Positions 54,001 to 64,000 of a DNA stretch of 64,000 nucleotides are shown one piece after another. This stretch comes from Cyanophora paradoxa (lineage: Eukaryota; Glaucocystophyceae; Cyanophorales; Cyanophoraceae). The position numbers and the translations under genes were made by a program. The first letter of the stretch is position 1. Every line of letters starts with the position of its first letter. The notes beneath the pieces were generated by a model. It ran no database searches. It was not told the origin of the DNA and saw nothing but the letters and a program-made list of their open reading frames with translations. Location: the NCBI GenBank assembly GCA_004431415.1, contig QPMI01000017.1, positions 248,001 to 312,000 of the forward strand, in the 5' to 3' direction.

Positions 54001-57000
54001 CCGCAGCTCGCCATGGTAGGAGTAAAGAAGCGCGGCCCGCAGGAAGACGCTCTCGTCGCCCGTCACCGTCACCCCGCACTCCGCCTGCGCCCCGCCCCGA
54101 CCTTGCTCGGCGGGGCATGGCGGTGAGGGCCGGAGGGGGCTGCCCGCACGTGGAGGCGGAGGGCGCCGGCCACCAAAGTGACGCGGGCGCGGAGGCCCCG
54201 GACGAGGGCCTCGACGGGGCGCGGCACGGCCGGCCCCTCGTACTCGGCCACGCCCCCCACAAACTGCACCTGCGCGCGCGGCCGTCGGCGCCCCGCGGCA
54301 CTCGCGGCGCGAGCCGGGCGGCCGGGCGGCGCACCTGCAAAGGCCGCGCCCCGGCGGGGAAGGGCGCCGGCTGCTCCCCGAGCTCCTCCACGGACACTTG
54401 GGCCGGGCCTGCGGGACGCTCAGGGGCGAGCAGGCGGGCGGGGCGCGCGGCGCCGGGGGCTCGCCGTCGAAGTCGGCAACGTTGCCTTCGCGGTCCCGCA
54501 GGGTCAGCCCGAGGCGCAGGCCGCCCCCGAACACCACCTGCGCGCCGCCGCGGGGCGTCAGGCTCGGGTCCAGGGAGCCTGAGCGGCGGCCGCGCCTTGG
54601 TGTCTTCTTTGGCGAGCTCCAGCCGCGTCGGGGGCCCCGCGACGACCCGGCAGCGGAGGGTGACCGCGGGGAGCGGGAACTCGCCCTGCGTGCCGTCCTC
54701 CTTGTACCCGTCCACAACGGCGACCACCTGTGGCAGCGGCCTCGCGCGGGCCCGATCAAAAGAAGAGGGCCGGGGCCGCCGGCACCTCGACCTCGTCCTC
54801 GGCGCCGGCGGGGCCCTTGACCACCAGGCCCTCCACCCGCGCCACGCCGCCCTCGTCCGTCCGCAGCGATAGGCGGCCACCCTGCGCGCCGGCGGCGGCT
54901 GTGGCGGCGCCGGGGAAGCCGCTGAGGTCGAGGTGCAGGCCGGCGGTCGAGCTGCGCGTGTTGAGGTGGAGCTGTACGCGCCGGCCGCGGACGGGCGCCG
55001 CGCCCTCGCCGCCGCCGTCGAGGACGCGGAGCTGGAATCCGCAGGCCCCGCCCGAGAGCACGGCGATCGGGTTCCCGGCCACAATCTCCGCCCGCTCGGG
55101 CCTCGCTGCCGCTCCAGAGGGTGAGGCGCGGGGGCCCGGGCGGGGAGGGGAGCCCGAGACGCACCGGGGAGCCATAAGATGTCGAACTCGGCGCTGAGGG
55201 TGGCCGAGTCGGCCACCGCGAACCTGTACCGCAGCAGCGCCGGCTCCCGCAGCGGCCGCAGCTCGTCGGGCAGCCGCGGCGCCAGCCGCGCCCGCCCCCG
55301 CTTGAACGTCGCGCTGCGGCGGCTCAGCCGCCGGGCCGAGCAGAGGGGCAGGAAGGGGCGCGACGCGGGCGAGAGGCGGGCACCTGGAGTCGCGGAAGAG
55401 CTCGACCATAGCATCGTCCTCGTCGTCCTCGGCGCCCAGCCCCAACGGCTTCTGCGCGCTCGAGGCCTCGGCGTGCGGAGAGGGGAGGGGCTGCGGCGGC
55501 GGGGAGGCAGGCACCCGCTCCGCGACGAGGCTCGTGCGGTCCGCCTCGTAGCCGCTGCGGCGGGACGTGAGGGCGGCGGGGGCCTCGAGAGGCGGGGCGG
55601 GGCGCACGGGACGACTCTGCCGTCGGCGACGGCCTCCACCTCGAGGCCCGCCACGTCGGCCCCCTCGTCGGCGCTCAGCCTCAGGCGCAGCTTCGAGCCG
55701 GCCTGCCCCGCCCCCGCCGGCGACACGCTCTGCGAGCCGCGCCGGCGCCCTCGGCTCGGCAGGCGGGCGGCGGCGAGCCGGGGGGGGGGGGGGGGGGGGG
55801 GGGGGGACGCGGACCGAGACGCCGGGGCGCGCCCGGTGTACTTGAGCTGGAGCTTGAGGAGGGAGACCTTGAAGCGGCGGCGCGCCCGCTTCTCCGACGG
55901 GCCCGCCGCCGGCGCCGCCGCCAGCCCGCCGTGGCGCAGCGCGTCGGACAGCTCCCCCGCCACCCGCAGCAGCAGCGCCGCCTCCGTCCCTGAGAGGAGA
56001 CGAGCCCCGTCGCGCGGCGCCGGAGCGGGGGCCGCGCGGGCGCGGCTCCGACGGACCCGGCGGGGCCTTGACGGTGAACGGGGGTACGACCTCGACGGCC
56101 TGCGCCCCGCGGCCGCCCGCCGCCTGCTGCAGGCTGACGATCGCGTTCGCCGGCCCGACCAGAGCCCCGTTCGCCTCGCTCAGGTCGAAGGCGACGTGGT
56201 ACCCCGCGCTGGCCAGCGTCGAGCGGTAGCCCCACGCGTCCCGAGGCTCGACCTGCGCGGCGGCTCGGACCCAGAGGGGCTTGCGGGGCAGAGCCGCGCG
56301 CGACGCGCCTCGAGCTTGGGGAAGGCGGCGCCGTCGAGCGTCTCGATGAGCTCGTCCCTCTCCCTCTCCTCCTGCGGCCCCGCGCGGGACCCAAAGCGCC
56401 GGTGCAGCCGCAGCTCGAGCTCCGCGGGGGGGCCTGCCGGCAGATCGCGCCCTCGCGGAACCGGGGCCGGGGGGTACGGGGACGCGCACCGGCCGTCACG
56501 CGGCACTTGAGCGGGAGGCCGTCCTTCCGGTACTTTTCGGGCCTGGAGGGCGGCTTCGCGGCGCCCGAAGCGCCCTCCTCCGCCCCCTCGAACTCGATGC
56601 ACACCTGCGGCGACGCGTCGGCTCGGCGCCGGCAGAGGGGGCGGGGGCGGGGAGCCGCGCCTGCAGGGCGGCCTCGGCGGACGGGTCGGCGCCGGTCCTC
56701 AGGCGCTCGTGCGGCTCGCCGGGGCAGGGCGCGAGGTAGAAGCCCGAGGCGAGGAGGCGGCCGTCCTGCAGGGAGAGCGCCAGCGAGTCGCCCTGCATCT
56801 TCACCTGCGCGCCGCTCAGCGCGGGGCTCGCGGCCGGCGGCGCGGACGCTCGCGCCTCGAAGTGCTTGGCCGCCGAGCGGCAGGTGACCCGCATGCGGGG
56901 CACGAGGGGGCGCCAGTCGCCGCGGATGGCGTTGCCGCACTTGTCGTCCGCGAGCAGCTCCAGCGGCGGCGCGAGCACGCCGAACGGGAGCGTCGGGCCC

Positions 57001-60000
57001 GCCGCCGCCCCGGCGTCCCACCTCGCCGCGATCTCGTCGATGTCGCCTACGATTTAGAGTCAGGGGTGGCGCGGGCCGGGCGGGCCGGGTCGGCCGGAAA
57101 AGCAGCGCGCACCGACGGTAACCTTCACTGTCGTTTCCATGGACGGAATGCGCTTATCCAGCGACCAGCTCGAGGCCTCCGAATCCTTCCTGATGGCGTG
57201 CACGACAATCGTATGGCTGGCGGGGATGAACAGCCTGCAGCAAGGAATCTGGTGAGACTCCAGACGCGGGAAGCCCCAGATCGAACTCTCGGCGCACGTG
57301 ATAAACGGCTTGTAGAGAGACGCGCCGGCGACGGAAACCGGCGACGCGATGGCGACGGCGACCACCAGTTTCGACTTGGAACGCCTGTCCAGTGTCTGCA
57401 GCGTCTCTCGAGAAAGCGGGGCGCCCTGCAGTCACGGCCGAGCGGGTGAGCGCTGTAGCCATGGGAGGCGAGAGATGGAGATGAGCGAAAGCGCGCCTGG
57501 ATGACGGCTTCCTGCGACTCGCGGCCGCTGTCTGCGAAGGCTGCCGGCTGCGCGTACGCGGCGACAAGGACGCCCAGGCACGACTGCTGCGCCGAGTTGA
57601 GGAGCATCGGCTTCGCCTCCTCCTGCGCCCCGCGCCATCACCGGCCGCGGCGGACGCGAGGAAGGCGGCAACTGCAGAGCCGGGCACCTGCCCGTTGACG
57701 AAGCGGCACTGGATCGTCTGCGCGTCGCCTGCGCGCAGCTCGCTGGGCAGCATCCGATCCACGATCTCGACCTGCGCCGATCTCGAATTCATTGACATCC
57801 TGCCGAGGGCGGGTGCTGGGCGGCGGACCCTGGCGGGAGATAGCCTCTCCACCTGCCTTTCGGCCTCCTGTATTTCCTTCGCGGACGGCTTGCCGCGGAG
57901 GTAGGCGATGGGTATCTGGATGTTGTCTCCGGAATCGGGATGGAACTCCGGCCAGCGCACGTCCCGCAGCGGCTCAATCTGCGCATCGGGGTCAAGCTTA
58001 AGGCCGGTCGAGCGAGCGCTGCGTGCAAGCGCTGGCCTCACCTCGACGAGGCCGTCCATCGCGTCCTTGTCTGGGAAGACGAAGCGCGCGATGGTCCCCA
58101 CGCGCGTCTTCTTCGCTTTCGCCGCGCTCTGGAGAGGGCTCGGCCGCGGCTCGGGCGTACTGGCGCCTGCCCGCTTCCCCTTCCCCTTCCGCGTCTGCGG
58201 TGTGACGGAAGAAGGCAGCGGGGCCGCCCGCGAGCTCCCCGCCCCGGACGGCCTTGAGCTTGGCCCCGGGGTCGACTCCCCCTCGCCCGCGGCCGCGCCC
58301 TCCTCCTCCTCCTCGTCCTCCTCTGCTTCCGCGGCGTCGTCGACGTACTTCACCTACTCAGCCAGGGCGCACGGGCGTCAGCAGGGGCCGGACGACCGCG
58401 AGGCGAGAGCATCGGACCTTGTCGCCTGCTGCGTAGGGCGCATCGCCGAACTCGACACGGTCCACCTGGACGGCACCCTCCTCGCCCCCGCGAATCGCCC
58501 TCGCTCTGTCCGGGGCCCAAGTAACCTGAACGGCGCTCGCGATCACGACCGGCGAGATCGGCATCGATGCGGGCATATCGACAGCTACAGCGCATCGCAC
58601 CTCCTGGTCGTGCTCGCGGTGCATCTTCGCCACCCAGTGGGCGTACTGCTCCCAGAGCTTGGTTTGCTGCGCGACATGGGTCATGATCAAGCTCCCCGGC
58701 CTCCATGAGCGACAAGTAAACGTCGCTCGCGGCACGTACAGCTTGCTTCGGTGCGAGCAGCATGTACTCTTTCACAATCGGCCCGTTCACCTGCACGAGA
58801 TCGCAAAGACCGGTGAGCAGCGTGACTTTGTGAGACCTAGAGCGGCTTGCGGGCGTTACCACGACTTTAATCTTCTGAGTGTCGATTTTTGCGGCCTCGT
58901 GGAGGAAAAGAATTCCTGCGACCGTTTAATTTTAACTACAAGCATAAGCTTAAGGCGCAGCGGGCCGCGGCGGCGACGGGTTGTCGTCGTACCCATGACA
59001 CGGCCGAGGAAGCAACGGAAGGGCGCATCGACGCCCTTGATGTGCTCCTTCCGCCTTGTGTACTTCCCGAGCTGGCTTCGCGGGGGCGGCACCATGAAGG
59101 GGAGGAGCCCCTGCAGCTCCTGCGTGTACTCGTTGACGGGGGAGTTCACGAGTAGGAGGCCGTTCCAGGCCGTGATCACGCGGCTCTCGCGCATGGCCGA
59201 GGCGTCCGCGTCCAACTGCTGCAGCTGCCCGCTCTCCGCCTCGTCGCAGCCAGGGTTCGTCTCCCGCCCGTTCCTGCGTGGAAAATAGTGCAGCACCAGC
59301 TGCGCGACCGCGAGCTGAGCCATGTCTAGAACGAGGGAGCGAAAACGCGCATGCGTGACGAACCATGCCGCAGATGCGCTTGGTGCTGTCTCCGCCCTCG
59401 CGATCGGTGCTGGGGAGGGGGAGGAAGAGGGCGCGGTCGAGCTTGTCCGAAAGCTCGGCGTACAGCTTCCATGCCTTCCGTGCAACCGTCGTCAAAAAGA
59501 GAGGGGATCCCGGACCGCTCTCGAGAAAATAAGCGTGGCTCACCGAGACGCTGCGGGCCCAGTTGGGTAGTGGATTGTGCGTCTTCGTCATCAGATTCTC
59601 GATCGTGTCAGAGAAGACCCTGCACATTGACCCGATTCAATGAGGAAGGATCGGGAGATGCAGGCTAGAATGAGACGCGGAATGGAGAAAGAGGTCTTGG
59701 GGGACGGGTACGGGCGCGCACTTGGTCAGATCGGTGGCGTGGTCTTGGCCGTTTCGACGCTCGACGAAGGAAAGTGTCACGGGGACCGACGTGCTGCCGC
59801 CGGCGACCAGCCCGCCCCTCATGTACATTGTATACTTCTCCGCCAGGCGCCGCATGATGGTATCCGTCTTCAGCGCTGCGTAGCTGTACAACAGTTGGGG
59901 CGTCGCGATCAGTCCCTTTCGGATTGCGCGGGAAGCACGTGCTGTGGGTGAGCGCGAACCTGGACCAGAAGGGCTTCGAATTCTGCTTGCCCCGCTCGCG

Positions 60001-61439
60001 TTCGTCCTCAAGTCCCAGCTGCGGCGCCTGAGTGTATAGCCGGGGAGAGCGGGAGGGGAGGGGCGCCACCTCGTGGGAGACCTCGATGCGGAAGAAGGAG
60101 CCGCGCGCCACGTCCTGGGCGTCCGCCACCCGCTGCCGGACCATCGCCTTGAACTTCCCCTGCGGCGCGCCCGTTAAGGAGCGGCCGCACAGGGGCTCTG
60201 CGCCCCTTCGAGGGCCGCGGGCCTTTGTGAACTCGACGGTGACGACGAAGTCGCACTTGTCCGACTTCGACGTCACGACGATGCGGTTCCCGATGTAGAA
60301 GCCGGCCCGCTTCATGCCCAGGCCGTACCTGCGCAAGCGAGTGAAAAAGGGGCCGCGAGGAGAGCACATATTAGCGGGGTGGCGCACCGGGAGATATCGC
60401 CTGTCATTAGGTGGCTGCTTATGAACTGTGTCATGAGCTGGGTCCTCTCCTGCGGGCTCTGGGGCAGCCGTGGGACGGGCGGCATGTCAGGCCTCGAATT
60501 CTCTTCCGAGCGCTCGTTGTTCATGCTGTACGACAGGCGTCCGAGACTCCTCCTGCGGCGTCGATGAGCCGCCGCACCAGACAGCGGTTTCGGCGGCTGC
60601 ACATGCGTACCCCTCCTCGCGGGTGATGCCGACGCCGTTGTCCTCGACGGATACGACCTGGCGGGCGTTGGCGAGGGCGAGGAGCCGCCGCGAGGGGTAC
60701 AGGCACCCTGCGCTCCGGGTCCACAGTCACGGTGATGCGGCGCCCGCGCTCCGCTGAGTTTTCCCGAGTGGCCTGTATTGCGTTGTCCTGCGTATGCCGC
60801 CGAGGGTACGCGAGTCGGGGGAACGGATGAGGAGGGGTACGCGATCGGGCTGGGCGAGGGGTACAGGTCACGTACGATAAACTCTCCAAAAGCCGCCTCC
60901 AAGCTGCAGTCTTGTTGAAGGGCGTCATGGATCGACTCGTGCGGCGGTATGTCTGAGTAGTCCTTGTGTCAGGCGGGTACCGAACAAGGACCGGGGGGGG
61001 GTACCGCACCGACTTCCTCCTCGAACTCGTACGTCGACGGAGCTCCCGAAGAAGCGGTCGAAGCAGCAGGGGCGGATGGGGCGAGCGGGACGGCGGCCGA
61101 GTTCCTCCCAAGGACAGTAAGGCGTCCGAGGGAGCAGAGGATGCCCCGCGCCTCGTCGCTCCCGTCCAGCCTCTCGCCCAGCGGCTTGCCGTTCTCGTCC
61201 GCCAGAAACGGGTCCTCCTGCCAGCGGCGCATATCATAATCGTGAGTCCATAAGCATTGTGAGGCCGGGCCCGCGGGGCCACGAGGGGAGCGCACGGGCA
61301 GGAAGGACGAGAGCTTGGCGCGCAGATGCTCCAAAACGGGCTCCTCGCGCCCCGAAGACAGGTCGACGTCCGGGACCGTCCGCTCCTCCGCACGCCCCTC
61401 TTTGAAGGCGAGCACCTTCATGTCCTTTGCCGAAGTCAT
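51004..61439 (-). CDS. SMCHD1/GMI1-like protein: GHKL ATPase, immunoglobulin-like repeats, SMC hinge
   Basis: SMCHD1 (animals) and GMI1 (plants) are non-canonical SMC proteins for chromatin silencing and DNA repair. The N-terminus (MTSAKDMKVLAFKEG) may be a ubiquitin-like fold. Exons then give the ATPase: GEFIDNAIQATRENS (N-box, about 60,850 and 60,780), VEDNGVGIT (about 60,640), RYGLGMKRAGFYIG (about 60,320) and ITAWNGLLL with KYTRRKEHIKG (about 59,150-59,030). Repeated beta-rich modules follow (PLELLADDKCGN, RYKFAV-type motifs, 57,000-53,000). The hinge reads VRGFLGFLAEV, then EDDVHAEAIARHLGSRM (about 52,270-52,110), and a short coiled coil ends the protein (ARQENERRLEAALAGLRREE). More than 20 exons. 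All key ATP-site residues are visible. Exon limits are partly approximate. Confidence 0.75.
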
Positions 61440-62519
61440 CCGGCCTTAAGGCCTTGGGGATGCGACCTGACGGATGATCCGGATAAGCATCGCCTCGAGT
61501 CGTGCGCATGCATGCGCATCTTACCGCGTCTAAGAGGATGCTAAGCGACCGCAGGTGACGCTAGTGACGAATGAGCTCAAGCGCGGATGAGCTCGAGGTC
61601 GGCCATTCGAACTGCAGAGACCGAATACGTTCAGGTTAGCCATACGAAAGCAATCCATATTACTCTATTACGAGAAGGTCGCCCATGGCCAGGTGAATGC
61701 TGGACTAGCAAACGCACGACCGCGGTCGAGACCGCGATGTACGTACGCGTGCTCTGGCCCGGCGGCGAGCAGAGTAGAAGATCCGCTTGGCTATCGTCTA
61801 GGAGCCGCTCTTTAGCCAGAATGGGGCCCTAAGGCGATTGTCCGGCGTAATGGGAGCGATCAAAACGAAGCAGGACACAACATGAGCGTTCGTTTCCTAG
61901 CTAAAGCACTCCCCGCTGTTCCAGCTAAAGTGTGCGCACTATAGGGGACGTGGGACAAGAAGCTAAGCCCGCGCTGCGCTTCACTTGCGCATGCGGGGAT
62001 TACGCACGACGCTGACGCGACCTCGCTTGGAAGTGAATGAAGGGTCCACTGCGCTCGTACTTATCCGCCGGCTGAAGCTGAAGCGTTCGCCTCGGAGCTA
62101 GCGCTCGCGCTCACCCAGCCCGACTTCCGGGAGGAATTCTCTGCGCGGGGGTACGCGTTAGCAACCGCCGAAGCTGCATTCGCTTGTGCGTGTAAGAGGC
62201 TTTCGAAGGCGGCAAAGTGAGTCGCAGATGTTTCGTCCTTCAGCAAACCTACTCCCGCCGCTCCCGCCGCTCCCGCGCTTGAGCTCGGCGAGATCGGGCA
62301 TTTTTCTTTTTCGGTGGGGTCGGGTGAAAAAAGCCTGGGGTCGCCCGAGAGCGCGCCCGAGAGTAACAAAAAAGCAAGAACTCCGGACGCGGCCCGTGAC
62401 GGGCGAAAAAAGTCGCGTTCGGCCCAAGTTTGAAAGTTGGAGCGGGACGGCACCCCGGCGCTCCGCAGCGTTCAACTCACTCCTCCCTCCGTGTACCTCT
62501 AGCCACCCAGCCCGCCAAC
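61440..62519. promoter_or_regulatory. Upstream region of the SMCHD1-like and H2B genes
   Basis: This is 1,080 bases between divergent starts. The part nearest H2B (about 62,290-62,519) contains TTTTTCTTTTTCGG, AACAAAAAAGC and CCCTCCGTGTACCTCTAG before the ATG, probably the histone promoter and leader. A minus-strand Ala/Ser-rich frame (62,061-62,453) lies in the same stretch; I do not call it a gene. Confidence 0.4.
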
Positions 62520-63110
62520 ATGCCGCCGAAGGCCGAGAAGAAGCCCGTCGAGAAGAAGGACGTGCGTGGAGCGATGGATGCGCGCGGGCGGGAGGCGTGG
62601 GCGGTGCGCTGACCGGGGCGCGTTCTGGCGTGCGCAGGACGAGGAGAAGAAGGAGGAGCAGCCCAAGAAGGCCGCCAAGGCCCCGAAGGCTGAGAAGGCC
62701 CCCAAGGCCAAGAAGGCCACCAAGGGCGAGAAGAAGGAGGGCGACAAGAAGAAGATTAAGAAGAGCAAGAAGTACACCTTCTCTTCTGTGCGTGGGGGCC
62801 TGCGTGGGCGTGGGAGCGCTCGCGTGCGGGGCGCTGACGCGCGGCGGCGCAGTACATCTTCAAGGTGCTCAAGCAGGTCCACCCGGACACTGGCATGTCC
62901 AAGTCGGCGATGTCCATCATGAACTCGTTCGTGACGGACATGTTCGAGAAGATCTCGACGGAGGCTGGCAAGCTTGTTCGCCAGAACAAGTCCCAGACCC
63001 TCTCGTCCCGGGAGATCCAGACGGCCGTCCGCCTGCTCCTGCCCGGCGAGCTGGCCAAGCACGCCGTGTCGGAGGGCACCAAGGCGGTGACCAAGTTCAC
63101 CTCGGCCTAA
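62520..63110 (+). CDS. Histone H2B
   Basis: Core histone that pairs with H2A in the nucleosome. Three exons (62,520-62,561, 62,638-62,787 and 62,853-63,110) join in phase 0, with introns of 76 and 65 bases (donor GTGCGTG, branch-like GCTGAC, acceptor CGCAG). The N-terminal tail is Lys/Ala/Pro/Glu-rich ([14 protein letters not shown], then [17 protein letters not shown]). The fold follows: [58 protein letters not shown] and the C-terminal [10 protein letters not shown]. About 149 residues is slightly longer than animal H2B, as in plants. The first coding ATG is followed by an exon of only 14 codons. Confidence 0.95.
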
Positions 63111-63137
63111 AGGACCTGCCTCTGACTACCTACCTAC

Positions 63138-63153
63138 GGTGTCTTTTGACACC
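63138..63153 (+). terminator. Histone-type 3' stem-loop
   Basis: GGTGTC-TTTT-GACACC is a perfect 6-bp stem with a 4-base U loop, starting 28 bases after the H2B stop codon. The size (6-bp stem, 4-base U-rich loop) and position match the stem-loop that ends replication-dependent histone mRNAs and binds SLBP. It suggests non-polyadenylated, S-phase-regulated H2B mRNA. Confidence 0.75.
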
Positions 63154-63624
63154 TCTCTCTCCTCTTCGAACCCGTGGCGTCTGCGCGCGTAGCGTAGCTG
63201 GGCGCGGGGCCTTGCTCGGGCAGCGTGGCGCGGCGCGCAGCAGGCGTAGCGAGCAGTGAGTGGCCTCGGTGTACGCGTTGCGCCTTCCGTTGCTCTTGGT
63301 GAGGCGTTCGCGTAGCGCGTTTGCTAGCCCCGCCGGTGTTGGCGTAATTTGAATTTTGAGCTGCTTGCATCTTTCTTGAACTCGATTAGCGTCGCTTTCG
63401 TAGAGTAGCAGTTACAGCTAGCGTCAGGGTTATGCAGGCGTGCAGGAGCTGGTTTTGTTGTTTGAATTTCAAAGCATGTATATTTATTCGGAGACAGTGG
63501 CAGTTGCGTTCAGCCCTGCAGATCTAGTTTGCGTCCCCAGCGCGAACAGCGCGTGCTCTGCTGAGGCTGCCTCAAGCTAGACATGCTCAGGGGATAATGC
63601 ATGACCAGGATGCGGAATGCCCAT
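63154..63624. other. Convergent spacer between H2B and fibrillin genes
   Basis: No gene is seen. The stretch has no strong repeats. Confidence 0.5.
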
Positions 63625-64000
63625 TCACGCATCGTAATCTACCCCCGGCACGCCGATGTCCGCCTCGTTTGCCCTCTGCAAGAGAAAGATTGTGCCCTTG
63701 TTCCCTCTGCTAATCTGTTGAGCAGGCCGGGCGTTAGGAGGGAAGCAACTGACGCGCGCCGCGAGGGAGGCGATCTGCTGCGTATGCGCACTCGGAAGTC
63801 GGCATCCAGGTAGGTCACGTCCAGCCAGCCCTTCGCCTCGTCGCCGAGAAGACGGAAAGGGACGGGATACGGGACGCGGACGGGGAGCGCCCTGAACCTA
63901 AACGCCGCCCGATCGAAAGCAAACTTGACGCGCGTGCCGTTGGGGTCAATCGTTGCAGCCGCCTCCACGGTCAGCTTCCCGTTCAAAGGGCCGAGATCCG
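63625..64000 (-). CDS. Plastid lipid-associated protein (PAP/fibrillin), 3' part
   Basis: The gene enters from the right edge; the visible parts are its last two exons (from the edge to 63,792, and 63,714-63,625), joined across a 77-base intron (donor GTGCGC, acceptor CAACAG). They encode VPYPVPFRLLGDEAKGWLDV, TYLDADFR and ISRGNKGTIFLLQRANEAD. This is the highly conserved C-terminal signature of PAP/fibrillin proteins, which coat plastoglobules and act in plastid lipid metabolism and stress. The 5' part, including any transit peptide, lies beyond the window. It is the best single indication that the organism has a plastid. Confidence 0.85.

Noticed and set aside
62061-62453. Ala/Ser-rich minus-strand frame upstream of H2B
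   Set aside because: It lies in the histone promoter region, lacks a recognisable domain, and its composition fits chance coding in GC-rich DNA.
1-64000. CRISPR arrays, rRNA or bacterial operons
   Set aside because: No regularly spaced identical repeats and no rRNA-like stretch were seen. Genes right of 12,231 contain spliceosomal introns, so the host part is eukaryotic.

Overview
The window is nuclear DNA of a unicellular alga with a virus-derived block at its left end. About 1-12,200 is AT-rich, intron-free and tightly packed. It carries Polinton/polinton-like-virus hallmarks: a protein-primed family B DNA polymerase, two retroviral-type (rve) integrases, a superfamily 1 helicase, an adenine methyltransferase and small zinc proteins. 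From about 12,230 onward the DNA is very GC-rich, and the genes are split by short introns (about 60-80 bp) with GTGCG/GTACG donors and GCAG acceptors. One clear GC-AG intron is present. A fibrillin (plastid lipid-associated) gene at the right edge implies a plastid. A nephrocystin-3-like gene suggests a flagellate. Donor style and the GC-AG intron resemble haptophytes, but the lineage is not proven.

Layout. 1-6,521: first viral unit (end of an unknown gene, AT-hook protein, polymerase, integrase 1, DUF5710 protein). 6,743-9,824: second viral unit (helicase-HNH without a start, integrase 2, second DUF5710 protein). 9,850-11,829: minus-strand cassette (S-adenosylmethionine decarboxylase, Dam-type methyltransferase, zinc-ribbon protein). 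No capsid, packaging ATPase or protease gene is visible, so at most part of the element lies here. 12,231-22,967: an RNF213/mysterin-like gene lacking its 5' part. 23,460-30,604: gene-poor DNA with minisatellites, G-runs, two hAT-type MITEs with perfect 8-bp target duplications, a fold-back repeat family and a retroposon-like unit. 30,605-31,079: a small three-exon gene. 31,945-36,327 (-): NPHP3-like DUF4062-NACHT-TPR protein. 36,844-41,850 (+): Argonaute/PIWI protein. 42,339-44,645 (-): SET-domain protein. 44,816-46,707 (+): membrane J-domain protein. 46,903-47,819 (-): Cys/His-rich protein. 47,955-50,208 (+): AGC kinase with a DFD motif. 51,004-61,439 (-): SMCHD1/GMI1-like ATPase-hinge protein. 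62,520-63,110 (+): histone H2B followed by a histone-type 3' stem-loop. 63,625-64,000 (-): 3' part of the fibrillin gene.

How they may work together. The viral genes form a replication/integration set. Host genes of chromatin and silencing (Argonaute, SET, SMCHD1-like, H2B) and of cell-autonomous defence (RNF213-like, a NACHT protein) share the same 50 kb. Whether this is more than chance cannot be told from one window.

Caution on broken genes. I found 12 reading-frame breaks in conserved coding sequence that are restored by adding one base, eight in viral genes and four in the host RNF213-like gene. All go in the same direction, and most sit in short homopolymers. That pattern fits consensus-sequence deletions better than pseudogene decay, so the viral genes are annotated as coding sequences with breaks.
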